A stretch of DNA of 64,000 nt from VBDM01 sp964430565 (GCA_964430565.1 CAYSFD010000015.1:114734-178733), one strand, 5' to 3'. Shown: positions 1 to 8,765, counted from the first letter of the stretch. Notes: a model not told the origin generated them from the letters alone. A program made the numbers and translations.

Positions 1-1
1 G

Positions 2-253
2 CCTGGTAAGTGTGGTGCGGACCACTGCGTCTGCCTGAATCGCCGCAACGACCGCATCGACGATCAACGCCCCGACGTATGCAACCGCAGCGGGAAGTGC
101 TCCAGCAATCAGCGTCAGTAGTGCAAAGGCAACCGTCAGTGGCCGGCTGGTGGTCCAGACCAGCTCCAGCGCACGGCGGCTATAAGCAAAGACGCCGAGA
201 AAACCGCGGGTGAGATCGGGCTTTGAGCGCGTCGGTTTGCGTGGTGAATTCAA
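2..253 (-). CDS. ABC exporter N-terminal fragment (truncated by window edge)
   Basis: An open frame on the minus strand runs off the left edge. Its visible 84 codons encode a basic N-terminus (KPTRSKPDLTRGF) followed by a segment like the first membrane helices of an ABC exporter permease: FAYSRRALELVWTTSRPL, then FALLTLIAGALPAAVAYVGA. This pattern is typical of fused permease-ATPase multidrug/lipid exporters; the ATPase domain would lie outside the window. No ATG is available: an upstream in-frame stop leaves a TTG at 251-253 as the best start, with no clear Shine-Dalgarno, so the start is uncertain. It is divergent from the leu leader and operon. Confidence 0.6.
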   Translation of the reverse strand, partial: MNSPRKPTRSKPDLTRGFLGVFAYSRRALELVWTTSRPLTVAFALLTLIAGALPAAVAYVGALIVDAVVAAIQADAVVRTTLTR

Positions 254-333
254 GGATGGATGTCAGCGGGCAGCAGTATTCAGCACCGCGTCAGTCTGGG
301 GGAGCATGGACCGGGCTGCAATGCGGGCCACTG

Positions 334-363
334 TTGACACCCGCATCCAAGCCATGCTGTGAT
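334..363 (+). promoter_or_regulatory. Predicted sigma70 promoter of the leu operon
   Basis: A perfect -35 box TTGACA lies at 334-339 and a -10-like TGTGAT at 358-363, with 18 bp spacing. Transcription would start near 370, just upstream of the leader peptide ATGs at 378 and 390. The -35 box is embedded in TTGACACCCG, which is also found at the ilv promoter (10521). The rest of the 254-377 gap between the ABC gene and the leader shows nothing else I can name. Confidence 0.5.
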
Positions 364-389
364 TCATTCCTATTGATATGCACCCAGCC

Positions 390-521
390 ATGAAACAACG
401 GCGACCCACTGTTACCCAGTCATCGATTCACGCGACCAGTCTCGCGGGTCCGTTGGCCGTGCCTGCGCTGCAGCTCGGTAAGCTGCTGCTTACACCATCA
501 AGGTGTGGGCTGCCGGGCTGA
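390..521 (+). CDS. leuL: leu operon leader peptide (attenuation)
   Basis: A 43-codon open frame starts MKQRRPTVTQ and ends LTPSRCGLPG. Residues 32-34 are three consecutive leucines (codons ctg ctg ctt), and further Leu residues occur at 18, 22, 27, 29 and 41. An in-frame ATG at 378 would give 47 residues. The frame stops 25 nt before an intrinsic terminator and lies upstream of leuA, the classical layout of a transcription-attenuation leader whose translation senses charged tRNA-Leu. Two small stem-loops (492-506 and 513-528) overlap its end and may act as pause or alternative structures. No convincing Shine-Dalgarno is visible. The gene symbol follows function, not detectable homology. Confidence 0.6.
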   Translation: MKQRRPTVTQSSIHATSLAGPLAVPALQLGKLLLTPSRCGLPG

Positions 522-545
522 CACCCGGAAGAATCTGGAATCCAG

Positions 546-588
546 AAACCCCGCACCGGTTACCAGCCGATGCGGGGTTTGTTTTTTT
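546..588 (+). terminator. leu attenuator terminator
   Basis: A perfect 10-bp stem AAACCCCGCA (546-555) / TGCGGGGTTT (571-580) has a 15-nt loop and is followed by a T tract ending at 588. It lies between the leader peptide and leuA, so it is read as an attenuator and not as the end of an upstream gene. A competing pairing of ggctg near 508 with cagcc in the loop could serve as antiterminator (inference). Confidence 0.75.
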
Positions 589-620
589 GGGGCGGGGAAA
601 TTGACAAGGATCATTGCGAC

Positions 621-2204
621 ATGAGTGCCCAGGACATCGACCGCGTGAAGATTTTCGACACGACGCTGCGGGACGGCGAACAATCGCCCGGCTGCAGCAT
701 GACGCAGGACGAGAAACTGCGCATTGCCAGGGCGCTTGCCGATCTTGGCGTCGACATCATCGAGGCCGGGTTCCCGGCCGCCTCGCGCGGCGACTGGGAA
801 TCGGTCGCCGCGGTCGCGAGCGAGGTCCGGGGGCCGGTCATCTGCGCGCTCGCGCGCTGCAACAGCGATGACATCGACAAGTCCTGGTCCGCGCTCAAGG
901 TGGCGGCACGGCCGCGGCTGCACGTGTTCCTCGCGACCAGCGCGATCCATCTCGAGCACAAACTCAAGATGGCGCGCGATCAGATCATCCGGATGGCCGT
1001 CGAAGGCGTGCGCCACGCAAGGAGCCTGTGCAACGACGTCGAGTTCTCGCCGGAAGATGCCTCGCGCACCGATCTCGGGTTCCTGGCCGAGGTCGTGCAA
1101 GCCGTGGTGGATGCGGGTGCCACGACGATCAACATTCCGGATACGGTCGGTTACACGACACCGCAGGAATTTCACGAGACCTTCAGCCATCTCCGCAGCA
1201 AGGTGCGCGGCATCGAGGGCATCACGCTCTCAGTGCACTGCCACGACGATCTCGGCATGGCAGTTGCGAACAGCCTGAGCGCCGTGCGCGCGGGTGCGCG
1301 GCAGATCGAGTGCACGATCAATGGCATCGGCGAGCGCGCCGGCAACTGCTCGATGGAGGAAGTTGTCATGGCACTGGCGGTGCGCGAACAGGCATTTGGT
1401 GTGCGCACCGGTATCCGCACCCAGCGCCTGTATCCGACCTGCCGGCTGGTGGCGGCGATTACCGGCATGCCGATCCCGCGCAACAAGGCCATAACCGGTG
1501 AAAACGCCTTCGCGCATGAGTCGGGAATCCACCAGCACGGCATGCTGCGTCACTCGTCCACCTACGAAATCATGCGCCCACAGGATGTCGGCCTCTCACG
1601 CAGCAATCTGGTGCTCGGCAAGCACAGCGGCCGGCATGCGTTTCGCGAGCGGGTCCGCGAACTCGGCTTCGATCTCGATGAGGCGGAGCTTGGCAGGGTC
1701 TTTGTGCGCTTCAAGGCGCTCGCCGATCTGAAAAAGGAGTTGTTCGACGGCGACATCGAGTCGCTGGTGCTGCATGTGGAGGGCAACAGCAGCGGGCCAT
1801 GGACGCTCGAGCGGCTGGCTACAACCGCTGCTACCGGCGAGGATGCGCGGGCGGTCGTCGAACTCGCTCACGTGGACGGACGCCGGATCGAGCAGGTGGC
1901 GATCGGCGATGGGCCAGTGGACGCGGCATTGAGCGCGATCGAGCAGGCGATCGGCCTGCCGGTGCGCCTGCGCAAGTTCGAGGTGCGCAGCGTCAGCGAA
2001 GGCGAAGACGCCCAGGGCGAAGCGCTGGTCACGGTCGAATGCGACGGCCGCATGTATCGCGGCAGCAGTGTCAGCACGAACATCGTCGAGTCCGGCGTTC
2101 GTGCTTTCCTCGAGGTGATTAACCGCATCGAGCTCTCGCGCCAGAGTGGCCGCCGCCCGCGACTGGCCGCCGGCGATGCGCCGGTCGTCCAGGGAGCCGC
2201 ATGA
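621..2204 (+). CDS. leuA: 2-isopropylmalate synthase
   Basis: This enzyme condenses acetyl-CoA with 2-oxoisovalerate to 2-isopropylmalate, the first committed step of leucine synthesis. The 527-residue product has the DRE-TIM/HMGL-like catalytic signature FDTTLRDGEQSPG near the N-terminus, the metal-binding region SVHCHDDLGMAVAN, and HESGIHQHGML. The C-terminal third matches the LeuA allosteric (leucine-binding) domain, ending in SSVSTNIVESGVRAFLEVINRI. Length fits the longer LeuA class. ATG 621 is chosen because it begins MSAQDIDRVKIFDTT and has AAGGA 10 nt upstream; an upstream in-frame ATG at 570 falls inside the attenuator stem. Its stop overlaps the leuC start (ATGA). It is likely controlled by the leader/attenuator. 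Confidence 0.97.
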   Translation: MSAQDIDRVKIFDTTLRDGEQSPGCSMTQDEKLRIARALADLGVDIIEAGFPAASRGDWESVAAVASEVRGPVICALARCNSDDIDKSWSALKVAARPRLHVFLATSAIHLEHKLKMARDQIIRMAVEGVRHARSLCNDVEFSPEDASRTDLGFLAEVVQAVVDAGATTINIPDTVGYTTPQEFHETFSHLRSKVRGIEGITLSVHCHDDLGMAVANSLSAVRAGARQIECTINGIGERAGNCSMEEVVMALAVREQAFGVRTGIRTQRLYPTCRLVAAITGMPIPRNKAITGENAFAHESGIHQHGMLRHSSTYEIMRPQDVGLSRSNLVLGKHSGRHAFRERVRELGFDLDEAELGRVFVRFKALADLKKELFDGDIESLVLHVEGNSSGPWTLERLATTAATGEDARAVVELAHVDGRRIEQVAIGDGPVDAALSAIEQAIGLPVRLRKFEVRSVSEGEDAQGEALVTVECDGRMYRGSSVSTNIVESGVRAFLEVINRIELSRQSGRRPRLAAGDAPVVQGAA

Positions 2205-3601
2205 CCGCATTGTCGATGTTCGAGAAGATCTGGCGCGCCCACGAGGTGGTACCGGAATGCACCGCGACGCCCGCAGTGCTCTATATCGACATGCACCTGA
2301 TCCACGAGGTCACTTCGCCCCAGGCTTTCGCGGTATTGCGTTCTCGCGGTGCGTCATTGCGCCGACCCGAACGTACGCTCGCGACGCTCGATCACTCGAC
2401 GCCTACCGATTCACAGCAGATCTTCGGCGGCGTGCCGATTCGAATTGAATCGGCAGCCCGGCAGATCGCCGAGCTGGAACGTAATGCGGTTGAATTCGGC
2501 ATCGAGCTGCTGGGACTCAGGGACGACCGGCGCGGCATCGTGCATGTCATCGGCCCCGAACTGGGCGTGACGCAACCCGGCATGACGATCGTCTGTGGCG
2601 ACAGCCACACGAGCACTCACGGTGCGTTTGGCACTTTTTCGTTCGGCATCGGCACAACGGAACTTGGGCATGTGCTTGCGACGCAGTGTCTGCTGCAGCG
2701 CAAGCCGAAGACGCTCGCCGTCGAGGTCGGCGGGAAACTGGCAGCGGGTGTCGGCGCCAAAGATCTGGTGCTGGCGATCATCGGCCAGCTGGGTGTTTCG
2801 GGCGGAGCAGGGCAGGTCATTGAGTACCGCGGCGACGCGATCCGCGCGCTCTCCATGGACGAGCGCATGACGGTCTGCAACATGTCGATTGAAGCCGGCG
2901 CCAGGGCCGGAATGATCGCCCCGGATGAAACGACTTTCGCGTACCTGCGCGGTCGTCCACGCGCCCCGGCCGGGGCGGAATGGGAGCGCGCGCTGGATGC
3001 ATGGCAACGACTGCCGAGTGATGCCGGCGCCAAATTTGAGCGGGGGGTGAGTATCGATGCCTTGCACGTCGAGCCGATGATCAGCTATGGCACCAACCCG
3101 GGGATGGTGGTTGCGGTCGGCGGCAGAATTCCGGAACGCAACGACGAAACGTTCTTGCAAGCCTTGCGCTATATGGGCTTCGAGCCGGGTGATGCGCTCG
3201 CGGGCAAACGGGTCAACGTCGTGTTCATCGGCAGCTGTACGAATTCCAGGTTGTCGGATCTGCGTGTGGCGGCAGCAGTTCTATCCGGCCGCAAGATCGC
3301 GCCGGGCGTGCGCATGCTGGTCGTGCCCGGATCGCAGCAGGTCAAGCGCGCGGCCGAGGCCGAAGGCCTGCACGATGTGTTTACGTCGGCTGGCGCCGAA
3401 TGGCGGGAATCCGGTTGCTCGATGTGCATTGGCATGAATGGCGATACGGCCGCCGCGGGTCATTACGTCGTCAGCACCAGCAACCGGAATTTCGAGGGAC
3501 GCCAGGGGCAGGGTGCGCGGACACTGCTCGCGAGTCCTGCGACCGCGGCGGCGGCCGCGGTCACCGGGTGCATCACCGATCCGCGCGAGTTGGTGGCATG
3601 A
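2201..3601 (+). CDS. leuC: 3-isopropylmalate dehydratase large subunit
   Basis: LeuC carries the aconitase-fold [4Fe-4S] catalytic domains that, with LeuD, isomerise 2- to 3-isopropylmalate. The 466-residue length is typical. The cluster cysteines are visible in FIGSCTNSRL (about residue 345) and SGCSMCIGMN (about residues 405 and 408). The substrate-region motif CGDSHTSTHGAFG is present, and the N-terminus has the usual TMFEKIW-like start. The start codon overlaps the leuA stop by 4 nt, indicating translational coupling. Confidence 0.97.
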   Translation: MTALSMFEKIWRAHEVVPECTATPAVLYIDMHLIHEVTSPQAFAVLRSRGASLRRPERTLATLDHSTPTDSQQIFGGVPIRIESAARQIAELERNAVEFGIELLGLRDDRRGIVHVIGPELGVTQPGMTIVCGDSHTSTHGAFGTFSFGIGTTELGHVLATQCLLQRKPKTLAVEVGGKLAAGVGAKDLVLAIIGQLGVSGGAGQVIEYRGDAIRALSMDERMTVCNMSIEAGARAGMIAPDETTFAYLRGRPRAPAGAEWERALDAWQRLPSDAGAKFERGVSIDALHVEPMISYGTNPGMVVAVGGRIPERNDETFLQALRYMGFEPGDALAGKRVNVVFIGSCTNSRLSDLRVAAAVLSGRKIAPGVRMLVVPGSQQVKRAAEAEGLHDVFTSAGAEWRESGCSMCIGMNGDTAAAGHYVVSTSNRNFEGRQGQGARTLLASPATAAAAAVTGCITDPRELVA

Positions 3602-3621
3602 ACCGGCGGAGCTACTGAGTC

Positions 3622-4200
3622 ATGCAAGCCATCCACCGGATCTGTTCACGCACGGTCGTACTGCCAGCCGCCGACGTCGACACCGACCAGATCATTCCGG
3701 CGCGATTCCTGACGACCACGACTCGCGACGGGCTTGGCCGCGCATTGTTCGCGGACTGGCGCTTCGATGCCAATGGCCGCCCGCGTCCGGAGTTCGTATT
3801 GAACTGCCAGGAATCGGCGGGCTGCTCGATCCTGGTGGCCGGCCGCAACTTCGGCTGCGGTTCATCGCGCGAGCACGCTCCCTGGGCACTCCACGATTAC
3901 GGCATTCGCGCCGTGATCAGCACCGCAATCGCCGACATCTTCTTCAACAACGCACTGAAAAACGGCTTGTTGCCGGTGCTGGTTGACGAGGACTTCCACG
4001 CCTGGCTACTGGCCCATCCCGGGGCCGAGGTCGAGATCGATCTCGAAACTACCATGGTGACGCTGCCGGACGGACGCAGCGCGAAGTTTCCAGTAGATGC
4101 ATTCGCGCGCCATTGCCTGCTGAATGGGGTCGACGAATTCGGCTATCTGCTGGCGCAGACGCCGGCGATCGAGGCATTCGAACGGACCCGGAACCAGTGA
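3622..4200 (+). CDS. leuD: 3-isopropylmalate dehydratase small subunit
   Basis: LeuD supplies the swivelling aconitase domain 4 that completes the isomerase with LeuC. The 192-residue product shows the family signature ADVDTDQIIPARFL and the substrate-specificity loop NFGCGSSREHAPWAL. It starts 20 nt after leuC, and its last codons overlap the GTG start of leuB. Context and length (about 190-215 in the family) make the call secure. Confidence 0.97.
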   Translation: MQAIHRICSRTVVLPAADVDTDQIIPARFLTTTTRDGLGRALFADWRFDANGRPRPEFVLNCQESAGCSILVAGRNFGCGSSREHAPWALHDYGIRAVISTAIADIFFNNALKNGLLPVLVDEDFHAWLLAHPGAEVEIDLETTMVTLPDGRSAKFPVDAFARHCLLNGVDEFGYLLAQTPAIEAFERTRNQ

Positions 4201-5252
4201 AGGCACGGATCGCGGTCCTGCCCGGCGACGGCGTCGGTCCCGAAGTGACGGCCGAGGCGGTGCGCTGCCTGCGCGCAATCGCTGCGCGATATCACCACGA
4301 TTTCGAGTTCGTCGAGGCGCCGGTCGGTGCCGCTGCGATGGATGCCGGCCTGGAACCGCTGCCAGTCGCCACGCTCGCGCTCGCGCGCGCGGCCGATGCG
4401 ATCCTGTTTGGCGCGATCGGTTCGCCACGCTACTCCGACCCCGCGGCGAAAGTGCGGCCGGAGCAGGCCATTCTCGGACTGCGGCGCGAACTGGGTCTGT
4501 ACGCAAACCTGCGTCCGGTCGTGCCGCACGCGGCGCTGCGCCATGCCTCGCCGCTCAAGGACCGATTGCTCGAAGGGGTCGACCTGCTGATCGTGCGTGA
4601 GCTGACTGGTGGCATCTATTTTGGTCGCCAGCAGCGCCATGCCGACGCAGCAACTGACGAGTGTCGTTACACCGTCACCGAGGTCGAGCGCATCGCGCGC
4701 GTCGCCGCGCGACTCGCGCGCGCGCGTCGCTGCAAGGTCACATCGGTGGACAAGGCCAATGTACTCGAGACTTCCCGGCTCTGGCGCCAGGTCGTTACGC
4801 GAGTCCTGCAGGAATTCCCGGAAGTCCGCCTGGAGCATCAGCTGGTCGATTCCGCGGCGATGCTGCTGTTGACCCAGCCGGCCAGCTACGACGTGATAGT
4901 CACCGAGAACCTGTTCGGGGACATTTTGAGCGACGAGGCCGCAGCCCTCGCGGGATCGCTCGGCCTGATGCCGTCAGCATCGCTCGGCGACGACACCCGT
5001 GGCCTTTACGAGCCGATCCACGGATCGGCGCCCGACATTGCCGGGCGCGGTATCGCGAATCCGTACGCTGCGATTTCGAGCGCTGCGCTGCTGTTGCGTC
5101 ATTCGCTCGCGCTCGTCGTTGAAGCGGCGGCAATCGAAAAAGCGGTGGCTGGCGCGATTGCTGCGGGGGTGCTGACCCCGGACCTGGCGCCACCCGGCAC
5201 GACCCCTGCCGACACCCGCGCGACCGGCGCGGCGGTAATCGACCGTCTCTAG
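4197..5252 (+). CDS. leuB: 3-isopropylmalate dehydrogenase
   Basis: LeuB oxidatively decarboxylates 3-isopropylmalate to 2-oxoisocaproate with NAD+. The GTG start at 4197 overlaps the leuD TGA (GTGA) and yields 351 residues beginning VKARIAVLPGDGVGPEV, the canonical family N-terminus; longer in-frame starts lie inside leuD and lack homology. Diagnostic segments are RELTGGIYFG, TSVDKANVLETSRLWR, VTENLFGDILSDEAAAL and LYEPIHGSAPDIAGRGIANP (nucleotide and metal sites). It closes the leuACDB operon. Confidence 0.97.
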   Translation: MKARIAVLPGDGVGPEVTAEAVRCLRAIAARYHHDFEFVEAPVGAAAMDAGLEPLPVATLALARAADAILFGAIGSPRYSDPAAKVRPEQAILGLRRELGLYANLRPVVPHAALRHASPLKDRLLEGVDLLIVRELTGGIYFGRQQRHADAATDECRYTVTEVERIARVAARLARARRCKVTSVDKANVLETSRLWRQVVTRVLQEFPEVRLEHQLVDSAAMLLLTQPASYDVIVTENLFGDILSDEAAALAGSLGLMPSASLGDDTRGLYEPIHGSAPDIAGRGIANPYAAISSAALLLRHSLALVVEAAAIEKAVAGAIAAGVLTPDLAPPGTTPADTRATGAAVIDRL

Positions 5253-5380
5253 CCGACCGCGCCGATTCGCCCGGCGGCGCGATTCAGTGCCGCGGCGAGA
5301 TCCGCAATCAGATCCTCAGCGGCTTCGATGCCGACCGACAGACGCAGCAGTCCCGGCGTAATGCCGGCAGCGAGTCGTGC
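5249..5380 (-). pseudogene. Relic: C-terminal end of a trans-sulfuration PLP enzyme
   Basis: On the minus strand about 43 codons ending in TAG encode ARLAAGITPGLLRLSVGIE followed by AAEDLIADLAAAL. This is the conserved C-terminus of the Cys/Met metabolism PLP-dependent family (MetB/MetZ/MetC type), where xxGITPGLxRLSVGIED xxDLIxDL is characteristic. The remaining roughly 350 residues are absent, because upstream sequence passes straight into the proB region without homology. The fragment fills most of the leuB-proB gap. It is read as the remnant of a deleted or rearranged gene; which family member it was cannot be decided. Confidence 0.65.
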
Positions 5381-5431
5381 CGCCGCGAACATAATTGAGG
5401 TATTGGAGTTGCGGCATGCGAAACTTGCCAA

Positions 5432-6610
5432 ATGAGCAGACCAACGGATTCTGCCTCGACGTCCTGCAAGAACCTGCGGCTGCTCACTGCGGCGCGCCGT
5501 GTTGTCGTCAAGGTCGGCTCGTCGCTGTTGGTCAGCGAGGCAAGTGGTGAACTTGATCAGGCCTGGCTCGATGCACTGGTAGACGACCTGGTCACGCTCC
5601 ATCGCCGTGGCCAGCAACCGGTTCTTGTTTCATCAGGGGCGATTGCCCTGGGTCGCCGCCGCCTGTCCCTTGCGCCGGGCCGGCTGATGCTCAAGGACAG
5701 CCAGGCCGCTGCCGCCGTTGGCCAGATCCACCTCGCCCGGGCGTACAGCACATCGCTGGCCCGCCATGGTCTTACCGGAGCGCAGATTCTGCTCACCCTC
5801 GACGACACCGAGCGGCGCACCCGTTATCTCAATGCGCGCGATACATTCGAGACGCTCCTCGCACTGCGTGCCGTGCCGATCGTCAACGAGAATGACACGG
5901 TCGCTACGGCGGAGATTCGCTATGGCGACAATGATCGGCTTGCGGCCCGGGTGGCGCAGCTCACCGGCGCCGAGTGCCTGGTGATGCTGTCCGATGTCGA
6001 TGCCTTGTATGACGCCGATCCGCGGCGCACGCCCGATCCGAATCCCATCGACGAAGTGACGCGGATTACGCCGGAGTTGGAAGCGGCAGCCGGCAGTACG
6101 ATGACCGATTTCGGTACCGGCGGCATGGTGACCAAGCTCCTTGCTGCGAAGATCGCGACCGCAGCCGGGTGTTCCATGGTCATTGCCGGCGGCCATGTGC
6201 CTCATCCGATTGCCGCGCTCGAGGCGGGTGGCCGCTGTACCTGGTTCCCGGCCCGGGCGAATCCGGTCGCCCTGCGCAAGCGCTGGATTGCCGGGCACCT
6301 GGCGATTCGCGGCGCCTACTGCGTCGACACTGGCGCCGCACGTGCGCTCGCCGAAGGCAAGAGCCTGCTGCCAGTCGGTGCCCTGGCCATCCGCGGCAAG
6401 TTTGAGCGCGGCGACGTCGTCGGGGTGCTCGATCCCACAGGACGGGAGATTGCCCGTGGACTGTCCGCGTACAAGTCGTCCGATGCGGAGCCGCTGGTCG
6501 GCCGGCGCAGCAGCGAAATCGAGAAACTGCTCGGCTACCGCGGCCGCGAGGAACTGATCCATCGCGACGACCTGGTGCTGACCGGGAATGCGGAGTCGGC
6601 CAATGGCTGA
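5432..6610 (+). CDS. proB: Glutamate 5-kinase (amino-acid kinase + PUA domain)
   Basis: ProB phosphorylates L-glutamate with ATP, the first and feedback-inhibited step of proline synthesis. The 392-residue protein has the amino-acid-kinase start VVVKVGSSLL, the SSGAIALG glycine loop, IVNENDTV (substrate site) and SDVDALYDADP. The GTGGMVTKLLAAKIA loop follows, and a C-terminal PUA domain covers about residues 285-380, as in full-length proteobacterial ProB. No clear Shine-Dalgarno precedes ATG 5432. The final codons overlap the proA start (8 nt). The gene sits between the leu operon and the ilvD-proC pair. Confidence 0.96.
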   Translation: MSRPTDSASTSCKNLRLLTAARRVVVKVGSSLLVSEASGELDQAWLDALVDDLVTLHRRGQQPVLVSSGAIALGRRRLSLAPGRLMLKDSQAAAAVGQIHLARAYSTSLARHGLTGAQILLTLDDTERRTRYLNARDTFETLLALRAVPIVNENDTVATAEIRYGDNDRLAARVAQLTGAECLVMLSDVDALYDADPRRTPDPNPIDEVTRITPELEAAAGSTMTDFGTGGMVTKLLAAKIATAAGCSMVIAGGHVPHPIAALEAGGRCTWFPARANPVALRKRWIAGHLAIRGAYCVDTGAARALAEGKSLLPVGALAIRGKFERGDVVGVLDPTGREIARGLSAYKSSDAEPLVGRRSSEIEKLLGYRGREELIHRDDLVLTGNAESANG

Positions 6611-7895
6611 TGTCGCAGCAGCGCAGGCTGGCCGCGGAGCCCTGCGCATTGCCATGGCAGAAATCGGGCGCTCGGCGCGCGGCGCGTCGCGTCGCCTCGC
6701 GTTCGTCACTTGTGCCGAAAAAAACCGCGCTCTCGCAGCCATGCGCAGTCACCTCGAAAACCATCGGCAGGCGATCCTCGCTGCCAACGCGCATGACTGC
6801 GCCGCAGCCGAATGCGCCGGACAGTCCCCGGCATCGATCGACCGGCTGCACCTCACCGGCGCGCGATTTGAGGCGATGACTGCGGCCCTTGCGCTGATCT
6901 GCCAGCTCGACGATCCGGTCGGCAAAGTGATTGCCGAATGGGCGCGACCGAACGGACTCATCATTCAACGCCGCCGGGTGCCGATCGGCGTCATCGCCGT
7001 CATTTACGAGAGCCGGCCCAATGTCACGGTCGACGCCGCAGCGCTATGCCTGAAGTCGGGCAACGCGGTGATCCTGCGCGGCGGCTCGGAATCATTCGAG
7101 ACCAATCGCGCAATTCACAGTTGTCTGGTCAGCGGGCTGGCAGATGCCGGTTTGCCCATCGAGGCGGTGCAACTCGTGCCGACCACCGATCGTGACGCAG
7201 TTGCGATGCTGCTCGGTGGTCTCGACGGCGCCATCGATCTGCTGGTGCCCCGCGGTGGCGCCGGATTGGTCGAGCAGGTCAAGCGGGCGGCGCGGGTGCC
7301 GGTGCTCGGGCATATGCAAGGCAACTGCCATGTTTACATCGATGCGGCAGCCGATCCCGTCAAGGCCGAGGCGATCGTCGTCAATTCCAAGTTGCGACGC
7401 ACCGGCATCTGCGGCGCCGCGGAAACGCTGCTGATCGACGCCGCCGCGGAACAGGGCCTGGCCAGCGCAGTGGTGCGTGCACTCCTTGATGGCGGCTGCG
7501 AAGTGCGCGGTGACGCCCAGGTGCAGCTGCTCGATCCACGCGTGCGACCGGCCGCTGCAGAGGATTGGGTCACCGAGTACCTTGCGCCGATCATTGCCGC
7601 GGCCCGCGTCAACGGTGTCGCGGGCGCCGTTGAGCACATCGCCCGCTACGGCTCCAGCCACACCGAATCGATTGTCACCGAGGATCTGGCCGCAGCCGAG
7701 CGCTTTCTCACCGCAGTCGACAGCGCCATCGTGCTGCACAACGCCTCGACACAGTTTGCCGACGGTGGTGAATTCGGTATGGGCGCCGAGCTTGGCATCT
7801 CTACCGATCGCCTGCATGCCCGTGGCCCCGTTGGCGTCGAGGAACTGACCACCTACAAGTACGTGGTGCGCGGCAGCGGCCAGACGCGTGCGTAA
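6603..7895 (+). CDS. proA: Glutamate-5-semialdehyde dehydrogenase (gamma-glutamyl phosphate reductase)
   Basis: ProA reduces gamma-glutamyl phosphate with NADPH to glutamate semialdehyde, which cyclises to pyrroline-5-carboxylate. The 430-residue product contains the ALDH-superfamily landmarks VIYESRPNVTVDAAALCLKS, ILRGGSESFETN and RRTGICGAAETLL with the catalytic cysteine, plus EFGMGAELGISTDRLHARGPVG near the C-terminus. ATG 6603 lies within the end of proB (overlap), fitting a proBA operon. It ends 6 nt before the convergent proC stop. Confidence 0.96.
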   Translation: MADVAAAQAGRGALRIAMAEIGRSARGASRRLAFVTCAEKNRALAAMRSHLENHRQAILAANAHDCAAAECAGQSPASIDRLHLTGARFEAMTAALALICQLDDPVGKVIAEWARPNGLIIQRRRVPIGVIAVIYESRPNVTVDAAALCLKSGNAVILRGGSESFETNRAIHSCLVSGLADAGLPIEAVQLVPTTDRDAVAMLLGGLDGAIDLLVPRGGAGLVEQVKRAARVPVLGHMQGNCHVYIDAAADPVKAEAIVVNSKLRRTGICGAAETLLIDAAAEQGLASAVVRALLDGGCEVRGDAQVQLLDPRVRPAAAEDWVTEYLAPIIAAARVNGVAGAVEHIARYGSSHTESIVTEDLAAAERFLTAVDSAIVLHNASTQFADGGEFGMGAELGISTDRLHARGPVGVEELTTYKYVVRGSGQTRA

Positions 7896-7901
7896 TTCTT
7901 C

Positions 7902-8738
7902 TCAGGATTCCGGTCGATAGAGCTCCATCGCTTTCTGCGCTGAGGTCACGATGCCCTTGATCATCGCGGAACTGAAGCCACGGTGTTCCATTTCGTTGAG
8001 ACCGGCGATTGTGCAACCCCGCGGCGTCGTCACGCGGTCGATCTCCGATTCCGGGTGCGAGCCTGCACGCATCAGCAAGCCGGCTGCGCCCCTGGCTGTT
8101 TGCGCGGCCATCAGCAGGGCATCCTCGGGATGAAACCCGATCTCAATGCCGCCTTGTGAGGCGGCGCGTATCGAGCGTAGAAAAAACGCAATACCGCAGG
8201 CGCAGAGCGCAGTAGCCGATTCCATCATCGATTCGTCGATTTCGAGCGTCGTGCCGACCGAGTCGAATAGCGCTTGCGCGCGCTGCAGCGCCGCGCGATG
8301 CTCAGGCGGCGCTCCGAGACAGGTCATCGACTGGCCAATGGCAATTGCGGTATTCGGCGTCGCCCGCACGATCGGGAGATCAACGCCCGCCAGCGCACGA
8401 ACCTGCGCAATCGTCACACCGGTGACCACCGAGATCAGCGTGTGGCGCTTGGCATCGAGTGCCGCGCGGATCTCCGACATCAGGGCATCGAGCTGCCGCG
8501 GCTGGACTGCGATGACGACCTGGCCGGCGCGCTCAACTGCAGCACGATTGTCAGAACTGACCTGCAAACCCAGGCCCGCAAGCTCGGCCAGCTTGTCGAT
8601 GTGCCGGGCCGTCAGTGTGATGTCTTTGGCGTCAAACCGGCCCGCCGCAAGCAAACCGCGAGCCAGCGCCTGACCGACATTGCCGCCACCGAGAATCGCG
8701 ATCGGCCCGAGGCCTGCGCCGGTCGTTGTCTTGTGCAT
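7902..8738 (-). CDS. proC: Pyrroline-5-carboxylate reductase
   Basis: ProC performs the last step of proline synthesis, NAD(P)H reduction of pyrroline-5-carboxylate. The 278-residue sequence has an N-terminal Rossmann motif IAILGGGNVGQALARGLL and the core VRATPNTAIAIGQSMTCL. The C-terminal dimerisation/active-site helix is recognisable in LMAAQTARGAAGLLM and TTPRGCTIAGLNEME, matching the family signature. It lies 27 nt downstream of ilvD on the same strand, so it is probably co-transcribed with ilvD, and it converges on proBA. Confidence 0.96.
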   Translation of the reverse strand: MHKTTTGAGLGPIAILGGGNVGQALARGLLAAGRFDAKDITLTARHIDKLAELAGLGLQVSSDNRAAVERAGQVVIAVQPRQLDALMSEIRAALDAKRHTLISVVTGVTIAQVRALAGVDLPIVRATPNTAIAIGQSMTCLGAPPEHRAALQRAQALFDSVGTTLEIDESMMESATALCACGIAFFLRSIRAASQGGIEIGFHPEDALLMAAQTARGAAGLLMRAGSHPESEIDRVTTPRGCTIAGLNEMEHRGFSSAMIKGIVTSAQKAMELYRPES

Positions 8739-8765
8739 GGTCTCAATCCTTCTAAAGTTGTCCGG

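Noticed and set aside
10..213. 67-codon plus-strand frame at the left edge
   Set aside because: The minus strand of the same DNA encodes a convincing ABC-exporter N-terminus; the plus frame is Arg/Pro/Gln-rich without homology.
546..620. Upstream ATG at 570 as the start of leuA
   Set aside because: It lies in the right arm side of the attenuator hairpin and adds MRGLFFWGGEIDKDHCD, which has no family counterpart; ATG 621 has a Shine-Dalgarno and the family N-terminus.
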